A stretch of 64,000 nucleotides of DNA from Medicago truncatula (lineage: Eukaryota; Streptophyta; Magnoliopsida; Fabales; Fabaceae). Below the pieces are notes generated by a model. The model was not told the DNA's origin and did no database searches. It saw only the letters and a program-made list of their open reading frames with translations. How positions within the stretch are numbered: the first letter of the stretch is position 1; each line of letters starts with the position of its first letter. This document shows, one piece after another, positions 21,393 to 34,713 of this stretch. Position numbers and translations under genes: made by a program. The stretch is taken from the NCBI RefSeq assembly GCF_003473485.1, contig NC_053048.1, positions 29,756,755 through 29,820,754 on the forward strand. The letters run 5' to 3'.

Positions 21393-22146
21393 AATATGCA
21401 AAGGAAATGAAAAAGGATAGGTTTTAAAGCTATTGTTGAAACGTTGTCTCAAATTAGTTCCAATAAATGTATAGTAGTTAAAACTCTTGTCATGGAAAAA
21501 AAATTGGGTGAATTTTTCTAAACTTTTTCTTCAAGCATATATGAGATTATTTTTGCTTCCTACTCATAGGATCATACCCCTGCATCTAAAGTTAAGTAAT
21601 CTCCTTGCTTATACGTGTCCTTTAAAAATAAGTTAGATTCTCAATTTAGATAAATGAACACACAGGTCTGCTTCCTTGAAAGAGAATACTAACATTTTAT
21701 TATTGATAGTCAAACTAACTTTCATTGCAGATTCTCCAAGTTTTGGCTTTTTTTTTTTGTCACTGGATAACAATTTTTCTTTCACAACTAAAAGTGAAAT
21801 GGACATTCATGATAGATAAGAAATTATAAAGTAAGTTGCTAAAATTGTAATTACATTGTAGTTGTTCTAAGGTCTATTTGTCAATATATATTAAACAGTG
21901 CCCTTTATTTAAATCAGTAATGAAACCAACATTATAACTTTAAATTGAAAACTATAGTTAACCATTTGAAGAGAGAATAAATCAATACTGCATAAATATT
22001 CCATAATAAACTCAGATCTTAATAAAACATATAGATCACAGCAAAAGAGTAAATCCAATAATGATATCTGGGTACAAGTTTTTCTCTAATACATATCATG
22101 AAAACTGCGGTAAAAATTTTTTTAAAATGGAACACAACAATAATAA

Positions 22147-23824
22147 TTATTTCTCCTCCTTAACTTTGGTTAACAAGTGGTTAAGACCATTTGTTAAAGC
22201 TGATGTTGTGGTCAATGCAGCTTCCAATATGCTAAAACACTACATCAAGAAAAAACATTGTCAATCAGTTTTGTTGCATGAATAGTTTAGACCCAAAAGT
22301 AGTATAAAATGAAGTTCGTATAATTTACCTCCTTCACACCAATGGTCACAATCTTTTCCTTCAGGTCCTCAAGAGGAACTTGCAAACGATTGATCAATAA
22401 TAAAGCAGAAATCGAAGATGAAGAAGGTCCAATAACCAATTCATCTGTAACTAGATAAGTTCTTGGTCCCTTCAAATAACCCTCATCACTTGCAGAACGT
22501 TTTAGGGAATTGCCCTTAATTAGGTCAATGGTTTCACATTTTTTTTCGTCACTCCTATATTCATCTGTTACGAAAAATTGATCATTAATAATACTTTTTT
22601 TGTAACTTTCACCTTGATAATAACAATAAAAGTGGCGACGTTCCGTTTTTATTGGTAATATATTCTTGCTTAATTTGAACTCTGAGGACAAGTGAGGATG
22701 GACAAGCCTCATCTTTGCTTCTTTGGTCATCAGATATTTCCTGATATCTAATTTAAATATACTCTTGTACAATTCACCAACACTGCCGATAGAACCGTAT
22801 CCACGTAAGTTACTTACAACACCTCCCAATGGAAATGTGAGAAAACTTACTAGTAAATCTGCAAAATCTTGCTCCGCGTGAGCAAATAATATCTTTCCAT
22901 CTGATTTTCTTATAACTAACTGCAGAATTGATTGAATATACCTATTATTTTTAAAGGTACCAGCGGAAAACAAATACCTCTGGATGGATGGTTTCTTTCC
23001 TAGAAACACATCGGTTAAAGGTGACAGAGAAACTAAAGCACACTTCAAGAGATCAAGTACCTGCATAGAAATAATTGTAGTTAAACAAACTAGTCAATAA
23101 AAAAACGAATTAAAGTACAAAAGATGTGCAAGTCGATAAAGCAATAAACATGAAGTAATATGTAAAAAACATGGGAAGGAAATATAAAAACCTTTTCTTT
23201 AGTGACATTTACAGTCATTTCTTTTGCAGAACTTGTGGCTATTCCAGAATTCTGGAGCAGAGAAAAGCTTGTATGAACCATTGAGTTTGGCATGATAATC
23301 AAATCATCAGTAATGACAAAGGTAGCAATGCTGTTAACAAATCCTTTGTAGAAAGGTCTCAGGAAAACTGGACAGTTACAACAACTACTACAACGCCCAC
23401 ATTTACCGTGTATGTTAGCTGGAAAGTAATCACATTCACAATCACTTTCACTACCACAGTGCTTGTTAGCAGACATGAAGTACTCAGTGGGCTCTACATC
23501 ATCGATATTAAGTTTAAGAGTACCGCAATAATCTTCTGATGAGTTCCTCGGATACAACAACATTTCTTTGTTTGTCTCTGTGCACAGACACTCATCAAGA
23601 CCTGCCACACTTTGATAGAGTGAGTTAAGACAACCAATTTTGACTGGTCCCATGCTTGAATCCATCTGTGAAAGTCTTGCAATAGTTCCTAATGGTAATG
23701 TTAAGAAGCTACAGAGAATGTCCACAAAATCTTTCTCAGCTTCAGCAAATACAACTTTATTAGTCTCTTCGTTCACTAGAAGTTTCAACTGCACGTACTC
23801 GTCTTTTTGAGTAGTAGAAGCCAT
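22147..23824 (-). CDS. DUF674 family protein, copy 1 (485 aa, intact)
   Basis: Three exons: 23192-23824, 22329-23060 and 22147-22239, joined at phase-0 GT-AG introns (donors AAAAG/GTTTTT and GAG/GTAAAT; acceptors TATGCAG and GATGTAG). The start is ATG at 23824, matching the MA start of all paralogs. Exon 1 (211 aa) has KLLVNEETNKVVFAEAEKDF, FLTLPLGTIARL and IGCLNSLYQS, then an unusually Cys-rich segment (CECDY to CCNC), then FVITDDLIIMPNS and MTVNVTKEK. Exon 2 (244 aa) repeats the layout with VIRKSDGKILFAHAEQDFAD, FLTFPLGGVV and YLVTDELVIGPSS. Exon 3 (30 aa) is CFSILEAALTTTSALTNGLN plus a short tail. DUF674 is a plant family of unestablished function. No signal peptide or membrane segment is evident. 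It is the most retrotransposon-proximal copy. Confidence 0.88.
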
Positions 23825-24740
23825 GGTAGTAGCTACTGCCAGATAGAAAGATTGAAAATTATAGCAAAATATAGTGAATTTTAAGAAGGAGAAGTTGAAA
23901 ATTAGTGTAATGTTTCTTCAGTTGTTTGAATGCATAGGAAAGGTAGCTGATTATTAATGTAGCTGATTAATTAACTTATTTATTAGAACTGGTTTAGCTC
24001 TTCCTCGTAAATTGTTTACTTGTTGAAGAAATCAAACCGGGAAGTTTAAAGGATAACTTGACATGCGTGGATGAGTGAGTATATAGAACTTTATCTCTTT
24101 ATTTTAAAAATAAAATAATCGGGAAATGAATAAATTTTCAACAAGTCTTATTAACGAGTTCTAGAAGAGTCATCTAAGTGTAGCTCACTTAATAACTATC
24201 AAGGATAATAAAACGAGTGCCCCAAAGAATTCCAAAATAAGTAAGTGTCTTGCGAACCATTGACCCGGGGGTATTGGTTAAGGAATCCACAATTAAAAAA
24301 TTTGCCTCAGAAATTAAAGATGTTACTTTTGATCAAGTTATGATTACACCACTTTTTTATGAAAACTTACTTGATCATGTAAGATGTTACTTTTGATCAA
24401 AGTAATGCTTGTTGGTTTTGGATTTCCAAATTCTATTTTGAAAAGGAATCTCTATCTAAAATATTACTACTAGATTGAGTCACGATCAGGTCGCTTTTTT
24501 AAGATGTTTTGTGGCACTACCAAAATTGTGCATGACAGATTCCGTCTCCAGGATAAAACAGGTCGGCTAAAACTGTGCGGTTAACTATTGCTTCGTACAA
24601 AAATGGTCGAGATTTACACCTCCAATATGGTACTAAGACCACTCTTTAATACTGAAACCACTCTAATATGGCATTGTGATCACTCTATTATAGTGATGAG
24701 GCCATTCAAATATGATGTTATCACCATTCTAACTTTCAAG

Positions 24741-25592
24741 GGTCCGTTTGGTGCGCATGATAGTATATAGATAGGATATGAAAAAGAGCTAGACAATGAT
24801 AGGATATGATAGTAACTGGATAAACATTTATCATATCCCATGTTTGGTTAACACATGATAAAAATATGATAGCATGATTTAATCGTATCATATGTTTGGT
24901 GCACACTTGATATATACATGATATGATATATATTATATTTCAGTGATAAAATTTCTCTTAAAAAGGTGATAAAATTATCTTTAGATTTTTGAATTTTTTT
25001 TTTTTAATATTTTATAATACATATTAAAGTTAGGGGTTTTTTTACCATAAAAATTAGGGGTTTGAATTGCCTTCTTCTCCAAATACCAGCCGCCATAGTA
25101 GCAATTATCCTTGAAAATTCAATCACCATGGTAGCAATCATATGGAGAGATCGAAGGAACAATATAATGAGTAGTATTTAGAAGGAACTACTAATATCTA
25201 GAGTAACATAAATTAAAGAACAAATAAATAAATAAATAACGAGAGGGCAGTAGCAACAATATCGATTTGGTTTTGAACATAATCCAAGCGCAAAAAGCAG
25301 TGGATGGAAAGAAGAAACACGGAGTTAAAATTCAATTGAGTAAAGTTAGCGTTTGTTGCAGAAGGCGAGAGTCGAAGAAGGGTTTTGGAGGAAACTGAAA
25401 ACACGCTTCTGATAGTTATATGCTACCACTAACCCATCAAAAACCAAGGATAAAAATTACAAAGGCTCAATAGGATAGGATTAAAAATAGGTTTAAATTA
25501 TCCTTTCATGTTGGTGGACCAAACAACAGATTTAATCAGGATATGATAGTGTTATCATATCCTGTCTTCTTATCATGCGTACCAAGCGGACC
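24741..25592. mobile_element. TIR element of about 850 bp, non-autonomous
   Basis: The left end GGTCCGTTTGGTGCGCATGA and right end TCATGCGTACCAAGCGGACC are inverted repeats with two mismatches. The inside repeats CATGATA/TATCATG motifs. No transposase is encoded. The target duplication is not clear, so the superfamily is unassigned. Confidence 0.6.
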
Positions 25593-26349
25593 GTAAGTTC
25601 TCCTAAATGTCAATATGGTACTACGACCACTCAAACATAGTGATACCATCGTTCTAACATTTAAGATCTCCAAAATATCGTTATTGTACTACAACCGCTC
25701 AAATATGGTGATACCACCATTTTAACTGTTTTACTTCATGAAGAGTAAACAAATATTGAAATAATATTTATATACCGTTAAGGTAATTTCAACGGGACAT
25801 TTTTATTTCAAAAAGGAACTATAATCTTAAAAATATTTTTTATTTCGAATGGAAATATATTATCGAAGAGATTATATTCTCAAGACCTTTCTTAATTCCA
25901 AATGAGACATTATACCCAACAGAGACTAAGGTTTAAGAACACTCTTAATTCCGAATGGACGGACAAAAGAGATAAGGAGAAGAATAGCTCATCAAGACAA
26001 GCTAAAGGGAAAAGAGAGAAATAATTATCGACAACTCAATGAAACTCTTTGGTGTGAAATTTTTGAATTGAGTGGAGACTTCTATTTATATTGAGGTTTT
26101 GTAACTGATATAACTATAATTGCGGCATTAGTTACTCTTGTAGATAAGATCAAGAAGAAACTTAATCACTAATCAGTTCAACAACACTTGTGGATAAGAT
26201 AAAAAAAAACAAACTCACTGAGGAAACAAACTCATTGGATATGAATGAAGGAAAAGATAGGAAACTCAGTTGAACTCTTATTCTTGTCACAACCAACATA
26301 AACCAAATTTATGGCAAGTGATATCCACGAATAAAAGTAATAATTACTA

Positions 26350-26646
26350 CTCCCTCCGGTCCTTTATACAAGAAACAAAAGACATAAAACATCAGGACCA
26401 AGGAATTACATTGAAAATAGTTATCTTCGTTTAATACACCTCTACATTTAAAAAATTTCCATGAATACCCCTAAATTAATTACTCTTTATTCCACCAACT
26501 TACTTACTTTTAATATTCTCTCTCATAATAAATAAGGGCACAAATGAAATTTAGCTTCAAACATACTTGAAACTTGGTCAATATTTCTTATAAAAATGAC
26601 CAACAAAAATCTAATTTTTGTTTTTAATAAAAAGTACCGGAGGGGA
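26350..26646. mobile_element. Stowaway-like MITE with TA target duplication
   Basis: 297 bp. Left CTCCCTCCGGTCCTTTATAC and right AAAAAGTACCGGAGGGGA are imperfect inverted repeats, with TA on each side (26348-26349 and 26647-26648). Confidence 0.7.
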
Positions 26647-27127
26647 TATTATTTTTAAACACTAATAATGTGCGTCTTCTATTTTATGTCCGACTCTCAC
26701 TCTTAATTTTTTAATTCACATCACACTAACTCAAAGTCTTGTTATTTTGTATTTAATCTTTCAATTTCCTTTCAATGTCACACGTTCCAACAATGCTTAA
26801 CCACTTTTTTTTTCTTCTAAAAGTTCTCCAATAAGTAATTACTATTTAAAGCCTTTAAAAAATGCTCCAGTGATAGTTGTTTGGGAGTTTGAAGAGGAAG
26901 AAAGAGGAGAACTTTGGACCGATGAGATTATAGGAAAAAAATAGAGAAACCTTTCAAAAAAGTTGAGAAAATTTACATCTAATCAAGATGATAAGTGGAG
27001 CCCCTGATACGAATCCCGGTTACATTGTCCCTACCATGAGCTAAACTCACAGACGGTGAGGGTTGGATTTAATTCAAATAGCAAGTAAAAATTCGATTTA
27101 GACCGATAAAAAAATGCTTTTGAAATA

Positions 27128-27430
27128 CTCCCTCCGTCCTTAATTATATATAAGACTTTTTTGAGAATTTTTTTTGTTCCTTTTTATAAGACCCCTTTGT
27201 TATTTCCAACTACATCAATTATTTCTTTACATACATGTCCTTATTTATTATACATCTTTTTTTTTTTTCAATCAACAATAAATAACATGTTGAAAACATA
27301 AACTAACCTTCTTTCTTAAAGGATAAAATTGTAAAAACAATAGTGATTACAAACAACTTTAATACAAATATCCACTATCTTAATTCCCGTGATTTTAGCA
27401 AAAGGGTCTTATATATAGGGACGGAGGGAG
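27128..27430. mobile_element. Stowaway-like MITE with TA target duplication
   Basis: 303 bp. Left CTCCCTCCGTCCTTAATTAT and right TATATAGGGACGGAGGGAG are inverted repeats flanked by TA (27126-27127 and 27431-27432). Confidence 0.8.
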
Positions 27431-27966
27431 TATACAATAATTACAACAATTGAAGCATAGCGGAACGCTGTACCATTTCTCTTGACAATTTAAATTATGG
27501 AATAAATTTTGTTAGAATGTAGAAGTGGTTAAGTATGTTGTATTAAACTTTTAATTTCTACATTGTATAGAGTGATGCCAATAATCAAATAAACAAGTTG
27601 ATTTGATCGTTCTCATCTTGCTGGAGAATGTCCTTATCTGTAGTGTGTTGTTTCTAAATTGCTCTTGTCATTAAAAATCAAACTTCTTACCCAATTTGAA
27701 GTGAAATGGGCAGAGATAAAAAGCCCAAATTAATGATATTAAACCTTTTCTTTATTTAAGTAATTAAACCAACATTATAACATGAGATCAAACACGAGCA
27801 GAAATGGTTCATGGGTAAGCTTCAAAAATAGGGAAAATTTCTGCTTAGTAGAAAGAAAAGATAGGAAAACAGTATTGCATAGATCCCAGTCACAACTCAC
27901 AATTTCCTGTTACAATTTCATCAACATTTTTTCTAAACTTAAAACATAACTCAACAATAACACTTG

Positions 27967-29680
27967 TTAATTCTCCTCCATATCCTCGGTTAACAAGTGA
28001 CTGAGACCATTTGTTAGAGCAGATGTTGAGGTTAAAGCAGCTTTCAATATTCCCAGACACTACATCAAGAAAACAAAAAATATTGTCGATTAGTCTAGTA
28101 TCATGAATACTTCCAACACAAAAATTCAAAAAAGTGAAGGTGAAAGATCTAAAGATTTTACTTTATTCCTTACCTCCTTCATACCAATGGTGACCACCTT
28201 TTTCTTAAGGTCGTCTAGAGGAATTTGCAAAGATTGATTAATAATAGAACTGAAATTGGAGATGAAGGTCCAATAACCAAGTCATCTGTAGCTAGGTATG
28301 TTCTTGGTCCCTTGAGATAACCTTCATTTCTTGTATTTTCATTGTCCTTAACTAGGTGCATTTCTACATATTTTCCTTCATCTCTCCTGTATTCATTAGT
28401 TATGAAAAATTTACAATCAACAATACTTTGCTTGGAATCTTGCCCTTGATAATAACAATAGTAATTCACACGTGACTGGTTTATCGGCAAAATCTGCTTG
28501 CTTGATATGTACTCCTTCGCCAAATGAGGATCAACAAGTCTATTCTTTGCTTCTTTTGACTTCAAACATTGGTTTTCATCTAATTCAACAATACTTTTGT
28601 ATAATCCATCTATGCTACCAATAGAACTACATCCTCCTAACTTACACACAACACCTCCCAAAGGAAAAGTGAGAAAACTTAATAGTAAATCGGTAAAATC
28701 TTGCTCCCCATGAGCAAACAATATTTTTCCATCTGACTTTCTAATAACAAGCTCCACGGTGATTTGAATATCAGCATTCAAATCATTTTCAACCTCGCAA
28801 GAGAAAAACGAAGACCTCTCGATGGAAGGTTTATTTCCTAGAAACATGTCAGTCAAAGGTGACTTCGAAACCAAAGCACACTTTAGAAGATCTAGTACCT
28901 GAATAGGTAAATTAAGTCATAACAATTAATCAAAAATGAATTGAAGACAAAAAGGAATAAAAGTTATATCTGTAGATCATGTAAAGAATATATGTAGAGA
29001 AAGCAAAAAACAACAATCAATCATGTAAAGAATCAAACTAGAGATATAGAAACCTTTTCTTTAGTGACAATTACAGTCATTTCCTTTGTAGAACTTGTGA
29101 CTATTCCTGAATTCTTGAGAAGAGAAAAGCTTGTATAAACCATGGTGTTTGGCATGATTTTCAAGTCATCAGTAATTACAAATGAAGCATCACTATTGAC
29201 AAATCCTTCGTGAAAATGTTTCAGGACAACTGAACGCTTAGCACTCCTACACTTACAACGCTCATCATCCATGGAGGTGCTCAAGTAAAGAGTAGAGCTG
29301 TAATCACAATAACTATTCAGACACCTGATAAAGTACTTTGTCGGCTGACTATCATCGATGTTAAATTTAAGAGTGCTGCAATAATCTTCCGATGAATTCT
29401 TTGGCTGCAACAACATTTCTTTGTCTGAATCCTTCCATAGACACTCTTTGTTGAGATCTTTCACAGTTTGATAGAGTGAGTTAAGACAACCAACCGAGAC
29501 AGGTCCCATGCTTGAATCCTTCTGCATAAGTCTTGCGACTGTTCCCAAAGGCATTGTTAAGAAACTGCAGAGAATGTCAACAAACTCTTTCCCTGCTTCA
29601 GCAAATACAACTTTATTGCTCTCTTCGTTCACTAGAAGTTTCAACTTAACATACTCATTTGTTTCTGTAGTAGAAGCCAT
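27967..29680 (-). pseudogene. DUF674 copy 2, single-base frameshift in exon 2
   Basis: Exons 29054-29680, 28174-28898 and 27967-28059 have the same layout and splice sites as copy 1. The start ATG is at 29680. Exon 1 is intact (209 aa). Exon 2 is 725 bp, not a multiple of three. After LLLIN (about 28235) one base is missing relative to paralogs, the frame shifts and a stop occurs at 28215-28217, just before the conserved LKEK-VTIG end. Everything downstream, including exon 3 (CLGILKAALTSTSALTNGLS), remains in good condition, so the lesion looks recent, or it may be a sequencing error. A product of about 436 residues lacking the end of module 2 is possible. Confidence 0.82.
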
Positions 29681-32521
29681 GGTAGCAGCTAGCAAAAGAA
29701 AAATAAAAATAAAATTTTAAGGAGCAGAAGTTGCAAAATGATACTCAAGACATTTTGGCATTCGTTTATGATGCAGGGGAAAGGATTGTAAATTCACTTT
29801 AATCTTCAGTTGTTATATTAAATCATTTGTTTATAGGCTGATAAATGTCAATTAATTTAATTCGTAGGATTGATATCTTGGGAAAAAGGAAGATGATGAG
29901 TAATACAACCTTTGCACTTACCAATAATGTGGTCGGTTGATTAATTTATTAGGATCACTTGTTTCATTTTGGGTTAATTAAGTTTTTGATCCTTATAAAT
30001 ATTTGCAGTTTTGTTTTTAATCGATATAAAAATAAATTATATTTTTTAGTCCCTACAAATTTTTTTGTAAAATTTTGATGATTTTTTACATCCCTGTTAA
30101 ATTAAAGAGGAGCATGTGTCCTTGAAATAGTAAAAACTAACGGCCATGGTATAGTGTGGTTTATATGATTCGTTTGTGTGTGAATTTTATTGAATTTACT
30201 TTTGTTTTTAATTTGAGTATTCATATTCTAAAATAAATTAAAAATATTAATTAGAGGTATGTTTTGGAAAAAATATATGCACCTATTAAATTGCATATGT
30301 GCTTATATTTAGTGACAACTTTTTTTTCACATGACTTATATAATTAGGGGTGGAGGAAAGTTGTTTTGTTAAAGTAGTGTATGAGTAATAATTAGAGGGC
30401 ATAAATGAAAAAAGTAGAAAGTACTGTGAAATGAAAATGACATCATTTTATCACAATTTTTTTTTTTTCTAAAACGACAATCACTGCGAAACGGAGAGAG
30501 TGTTTGTTCCCATTCATCCATCCAATTAATATTATTTTCACCACTTAAAAGTTACTCCATCTGTCTCAAAGCATATGAAGTTTTGAATATTTCACACAAA
30601 TTAAGAAGTCTAAATGTCTAATTAATGTTGTATGGGAAAGAGGAATTAAAAGTCATTTTTAAAATTATCTTTGGTTAATGGTATATAAAAAACAAATTAA
30701 ATAATTAAATGAAGTAGAAAGTAATAACATTAAATGCTTCATTGATATTGTCAAACAACTTATAATTTACAACAAACATTTTCTACAAAACGACTTATAG
30801 TTTGGGATAGACCGAGTAATATATATCTCACTACACGTTTATGGTCATGGTGATTACACCAATACATGATAAAGTTGATAATTTAGTAAAATTATTAATG
30901 TCTCTCATTCATTTATACACTTTTCATAATGTGTGTAAAATAATCAAAATGACCGTTCATTGTGAGGTGGATGGAGTAACATTAATTGTAATTATTTTTT
31001 CTACAATTTTTTTTTTTTTTTTTTTTTTGTATATTACTCCATTCTTTACTAATTATAAGTTGAGGAGTGTAATGAACGCTCTCTTTTCAACACTTCGGAT
31101 ATATATTCCACATAAAATGGTCAGGTTCACATTGATTTCACTCAATAAAAAAATAAATGTTAGAAAGAGAGTGCTCCGAACATTTCTCTTATGAGTTTTT
31201 TAGGGGGAAATTCCACCCAAAATAAGCTAATGTGCAAAAAAAATTGGTTAAGATCTCATATGCCCTCCAGTCACTATTATAAACAAAACTTTATCATTTA
31301 CATTCATTCAATAAATTATGTATATGGTCAATATTATAGAGTACACACATCACTTATATAATGAACTGAAAATGTGAATTTTTTATTATAATACTGAAGT
31401 TAGAAAGACCCACATTACATTTAATCTACTAACCACTTTTTTTTTAATCTGAAAAAAATGAAAGGATGCTTATAAAAAAAGGGAGTTAATAAGATAACCT
31501 TTAAAAAATATATACTTTGGTACAATTTCAAAGGTAATTTTCGTATGGTTTTTAATTTAAAATACATTTTTCATTGTTATGCAATCTTTAACAAAATTAT
31601 AGTTTTCTACACTAGTAAAAACCATTAAGCTAACGTATAATGGATGAATTTATATAAGCTAATGTGTATACTCGTGCAAGATATTGTTTATGAAATCATC
31701 AAATTTATTTAAGGCCAAGCTTGCACTGGGCGTGCAAAAGCCGACAAATGAACCAAACAAAGCACCGACCATACATGTAACGGTACGATGGTCAAATAAA
31801 CAAACAGCCAAAGACTTGACATAAGGCAGCCGTGGACAGCAGGCAGCACCCTTCTCACCAAAAACAGAAACAGACCCTAACAGAAGGCGAAAACAGAACT
31901 TTAAGTACTTGCCCATAGTGCACTACTTATGAGTTTTATTTCCGTCCATAACAGAAGGCAAAAACACAGCTTTAGAAAGGTCATGAGTTTCATTTTTTAA
32001 TAGTAAACCTTTGGAATTTCTGATAATTTTAAGCATTTGTCCATAGTGGACTACTTATAAGGTCGTCCACCCTAGGAGTCACCCAGGATCAGCTTGTGTA
32101 ATGTGTAAACTAGCATATTATTTTCAGCAGTCGAAAAAATACTTGAGGCATATCATGTTCCGATGGTTTTATTTCTTCAACTTTGAGGCATATCATGTTC
32201 CTCCCAATGTCTTCTATTTCTTCCACTTACTCCTTCCTTTTTTCCAAAACCGTCCCCTCCAATCTCCCAAACAAAGCCTAAGTTATTTGTATGATAAATA
32301 CTATATCAATAAAGAAAGGTTTATGTGAAAAGGAATGAAACAAAAACGATCTTGGATATATTTCATTGTAAATTCAGGAGGACCAAGTACACAGTAGTTT
32401 AAAGATCTAAAGACAATAATGATAGAAACTGAAATAACCCAAAAATAGCAAGTCTAGCCCTGTTGTCTGTTACAAACTTTCATTTAACATAAAACATACA
32501 AAACACAGCACAATGGTTAGT
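29681..32521. other. Spacer, decayed MITE and low-complexity sequence
   Basis: No gene found. It contains a decayed Stowaway-like element 30555-30816, a long T tract near 31010-31030, and a direct repeat in which AACAGAAGGC is followed by a phrase about CATAGTG(C/G)ACTACTTAT (31878-31930 against 31950-32060). Confidence 0.55.
30555..30816. mobile_element. Decayed Stowaway-like MITE
   Basis: Left CTCCATCTGTCTCAAAGCAT and right TATAGTTTGGGATAGACCGAG are imperfect inverted repeats, with TA on each side (30553-30554 and 30817-30818). Confidence 0.55.
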
Positions 32522-34170
32522 CTATTTCTCCTCCTTAACTTCGGTTAACAGATGAGCAAGTCCATTTGTTAGAGCAGATGTTGAAGTCAAAGCAGCCTTC
32601 AATATGCTAAAACACTATACAACAAGAAAACAAGGAAAATATAAGCAAATAGTAAAAATATTCCTAGAAAATCAATATTCAAGCATCAAAACAAGAAGAT
32701 TAAAAATCTACACGATTAAATCTTTCTCACCTCCTTGACACCGATGGTAACAACCTTTTCTTTCAAGTCACCGAGAGGAGTTCCGGAACAATCAATTAAA
32801 TTTAAAGATGTAATTGGAGATGATTGTGAAATGATCAAATCATCAGTAGCCACATATATTTTCAATCCCTTGACATAACCTTTATGTGTTTTGGAATTAT
32901 TACGTAGGACCAATTCTCTACGGTTTCTCTTATTACTCCAAACTTCATGACTTATGAAAAATTTATTATGAGTAATACTCTGTTCAAAATTTTCACCATG
33001 GTAGTAACAATAATAGTCCACATAACTTTTCTGAGTTGGTAATATCTGCTTGCTGAAATTGAACTGACGGGCAACAACAGGATCAACAAGTCTTTTCTTG
33101 GCTTCTGTTGACACAAAATATGTTTCATCTATATCAACTATACTGTTGTACAATCTTTCGATGCTTCCCAAGGAACAATCTCCTCTTAGCTTACTTACCA
33201 CACCTCCCAAAGGAAATGTAAGAAAACATAAAAGTAAGTTTGCAAAATATTCGTCCCCTTGAGCATACAATACTTTTCCATCCGATTTTCTTATAACTAG
33301 TTTCACATTGATTTCAATATTACTACTATTTTGAACATTGCATGAGAAAATGCATGACCTTTCAAGGGTCGGCTTCTTTCGCAAAAACATATCTGTCAAA
33401 GGGGACTTGGAAATTAAAGAACACTTCAGAAGATCCAGTACCTGTATAGAATTCTAATTAATAGAGCACGAAAAATTAAAGAGTTTGTATCTAGAGCAAA
33501 TGATAAACAAGCAATGATTTCAAGAACATAATATTGTAGATATAAAAACCTGTTCCTTAGTAACATTGACAGTCATTTGCTTTAGTGAACTTGTGCTTTT
33601 TATCCCATAATTCTTGAGTAAGCCATAGCCTGTAACATGCATTGAGTGTGGCATGACAACTATATTGTCCGTAATAACAAAAGTTGTATTTGTAACAAAC
33701 CCATCGCAGTAAGGTTTCGGTAAAACTTGAAGAGTCAAAGGACTCCCACAATTACAGCTTTTGGTATTGGAAGTATACAAACTAAATTCGCATCCGATAT
33801 GAACAAATTCAGTACATATGCAGTACTTGGTTGGCTCAGTATCATCAATGTTAAATTTGAGAGTGTTGCAGTAATCCTCAGATGAGTTCTTTGGTTGCAG
33901 TAACATTTCTTTGATAGTTTCATACAAGAAATAACTGTTGTTGAGATTTGCCACACCTTGATAGAGAGAATTGAGACAACCAATTGTAACAGGACCGATA
34001 ATCGACTCTTTCTGCAGAAGTCTTGCAATTGTTCCTAATGGCAATGTTAAGAAGCTACACAGAGTGTCAACAAAGTGTTTCTCTGCCTCAGCAAATAAGA
34101 CTTTGTTTGTTTCTTTGTTCACTAGAAGTTTCAAAGACATTACTTGCTCCTCTGATTTATTATCGGCCAT
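32522..34170 (-). CDS. DUF674 family protein, copy 3 (474 aa, intact)
   Basis: Exons 33550-34170 (207 aa), 32731-33441 (237 aa) and 32522-32614 (30 aa), all phase 0. Donors are ACAG/GTTTTT and GGAG/GTGAGA. The start is ATG at 34170 (MADNKSEEQV). Module 1: LLVNKETNKVLFAEAEKHFV, FLTLPLGTIARL and IGCLNSLYQG. Module 2: VIRKSDGKVLYAQGDEYFAN and FLTFPLGGVVSKLRG. Exon 3: CFSILKAALTSTSALTNGLA. The exon-1 Cys segment reads CICTEFVHIGC...CNC. A TATATATTA box on the minus strand near 34258-34268, about 90 bp upstream of the ATG, could serve as a TATA box. Function unknown, as for the whole family. Confidence 0.88.
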
Positions 34171-34713
34171 TGAAGCAAGTAACTAGCGAAAGAGAAGTTG
34201 GAAGTTTTAAATTCAAAAAGCTGATAAATGTGTTACTCCGGTGGACTCTAATAGTAGTAATATATAAGGGTGCAGTGCATAATGGATTCAAAATCGCTTT
34301 TAATGGCAATTCTTGTGAAACGGGTATTAAAGTATATGAATAGCTTTCATTCTGAATGTATTGATAGCTTTAATTAATTAGCACTTTTTCCACAGCAAAT
34401 GCATTAGACGATAATGGCACTGCCTTTCCATTAATCTTGAGTTAACGAGACTTTGATTAGGATCACTTACCTCGTAAGACGTTAATTGCCGGTTAGCGAA
34501 TAAACCAAATGTGGTTTTCAAGGAAAGAACATAAAAATTTCTCAAAAAAATAGGGAAGAACATAATTAGGGGTTAGTAAATTGATACGCACGTTTCAATA
34601 ACGTAAGAGGAAATATGAGAGGTTTGAGCCAATTAACTCAAATGGAGGGAATAGTTTTTGAAAAAATAAGCAAGTGGAAGAAGGAAAGGAAAATGGGAGG
34701 GAAGGGTTTTAGA

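Larger units (their letters stand above)
17534..22146. other. Spacer right of the retrotransposon, repeats only
   Basis: No gene found. Contents: a perfect 20-bp palindrome 17573-17592; a TIR element 17902-18099; sequence rich in GTATC/GATAC motifs (18200-18380 and 18775-18830); a stretch at about 19720-20580 that resembles decayed LTR-retroelement sequence (phrases such as TATCCACAGGGACTG), low certainty; a Stowaway-like MITE 20620-20746; and a 31-bp inverted repeat pair 21302-21392. Confidence 0.6.
23825..27966. other. Spacer with three MITE-like elements
   Basis: No gene found. It contains a TIR element 24741-25592, set between two similar flanks in which AATATGGTACTA recurs (about 24624 and 25612), and Stowaway-like MITEs 26350-26646 and 27128-27430. 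The upstream region of copy 1 (23825-24100) is AT-rich. I cannot single out a promoter with confidence. Confidence 0.6.

Noticed and set aside
31659..31916. Minus-strand 85-aa frame with several Cys
   Set aside because: Not recognised, and it overlaps a local direct repeat. Insufficient support for a gene.
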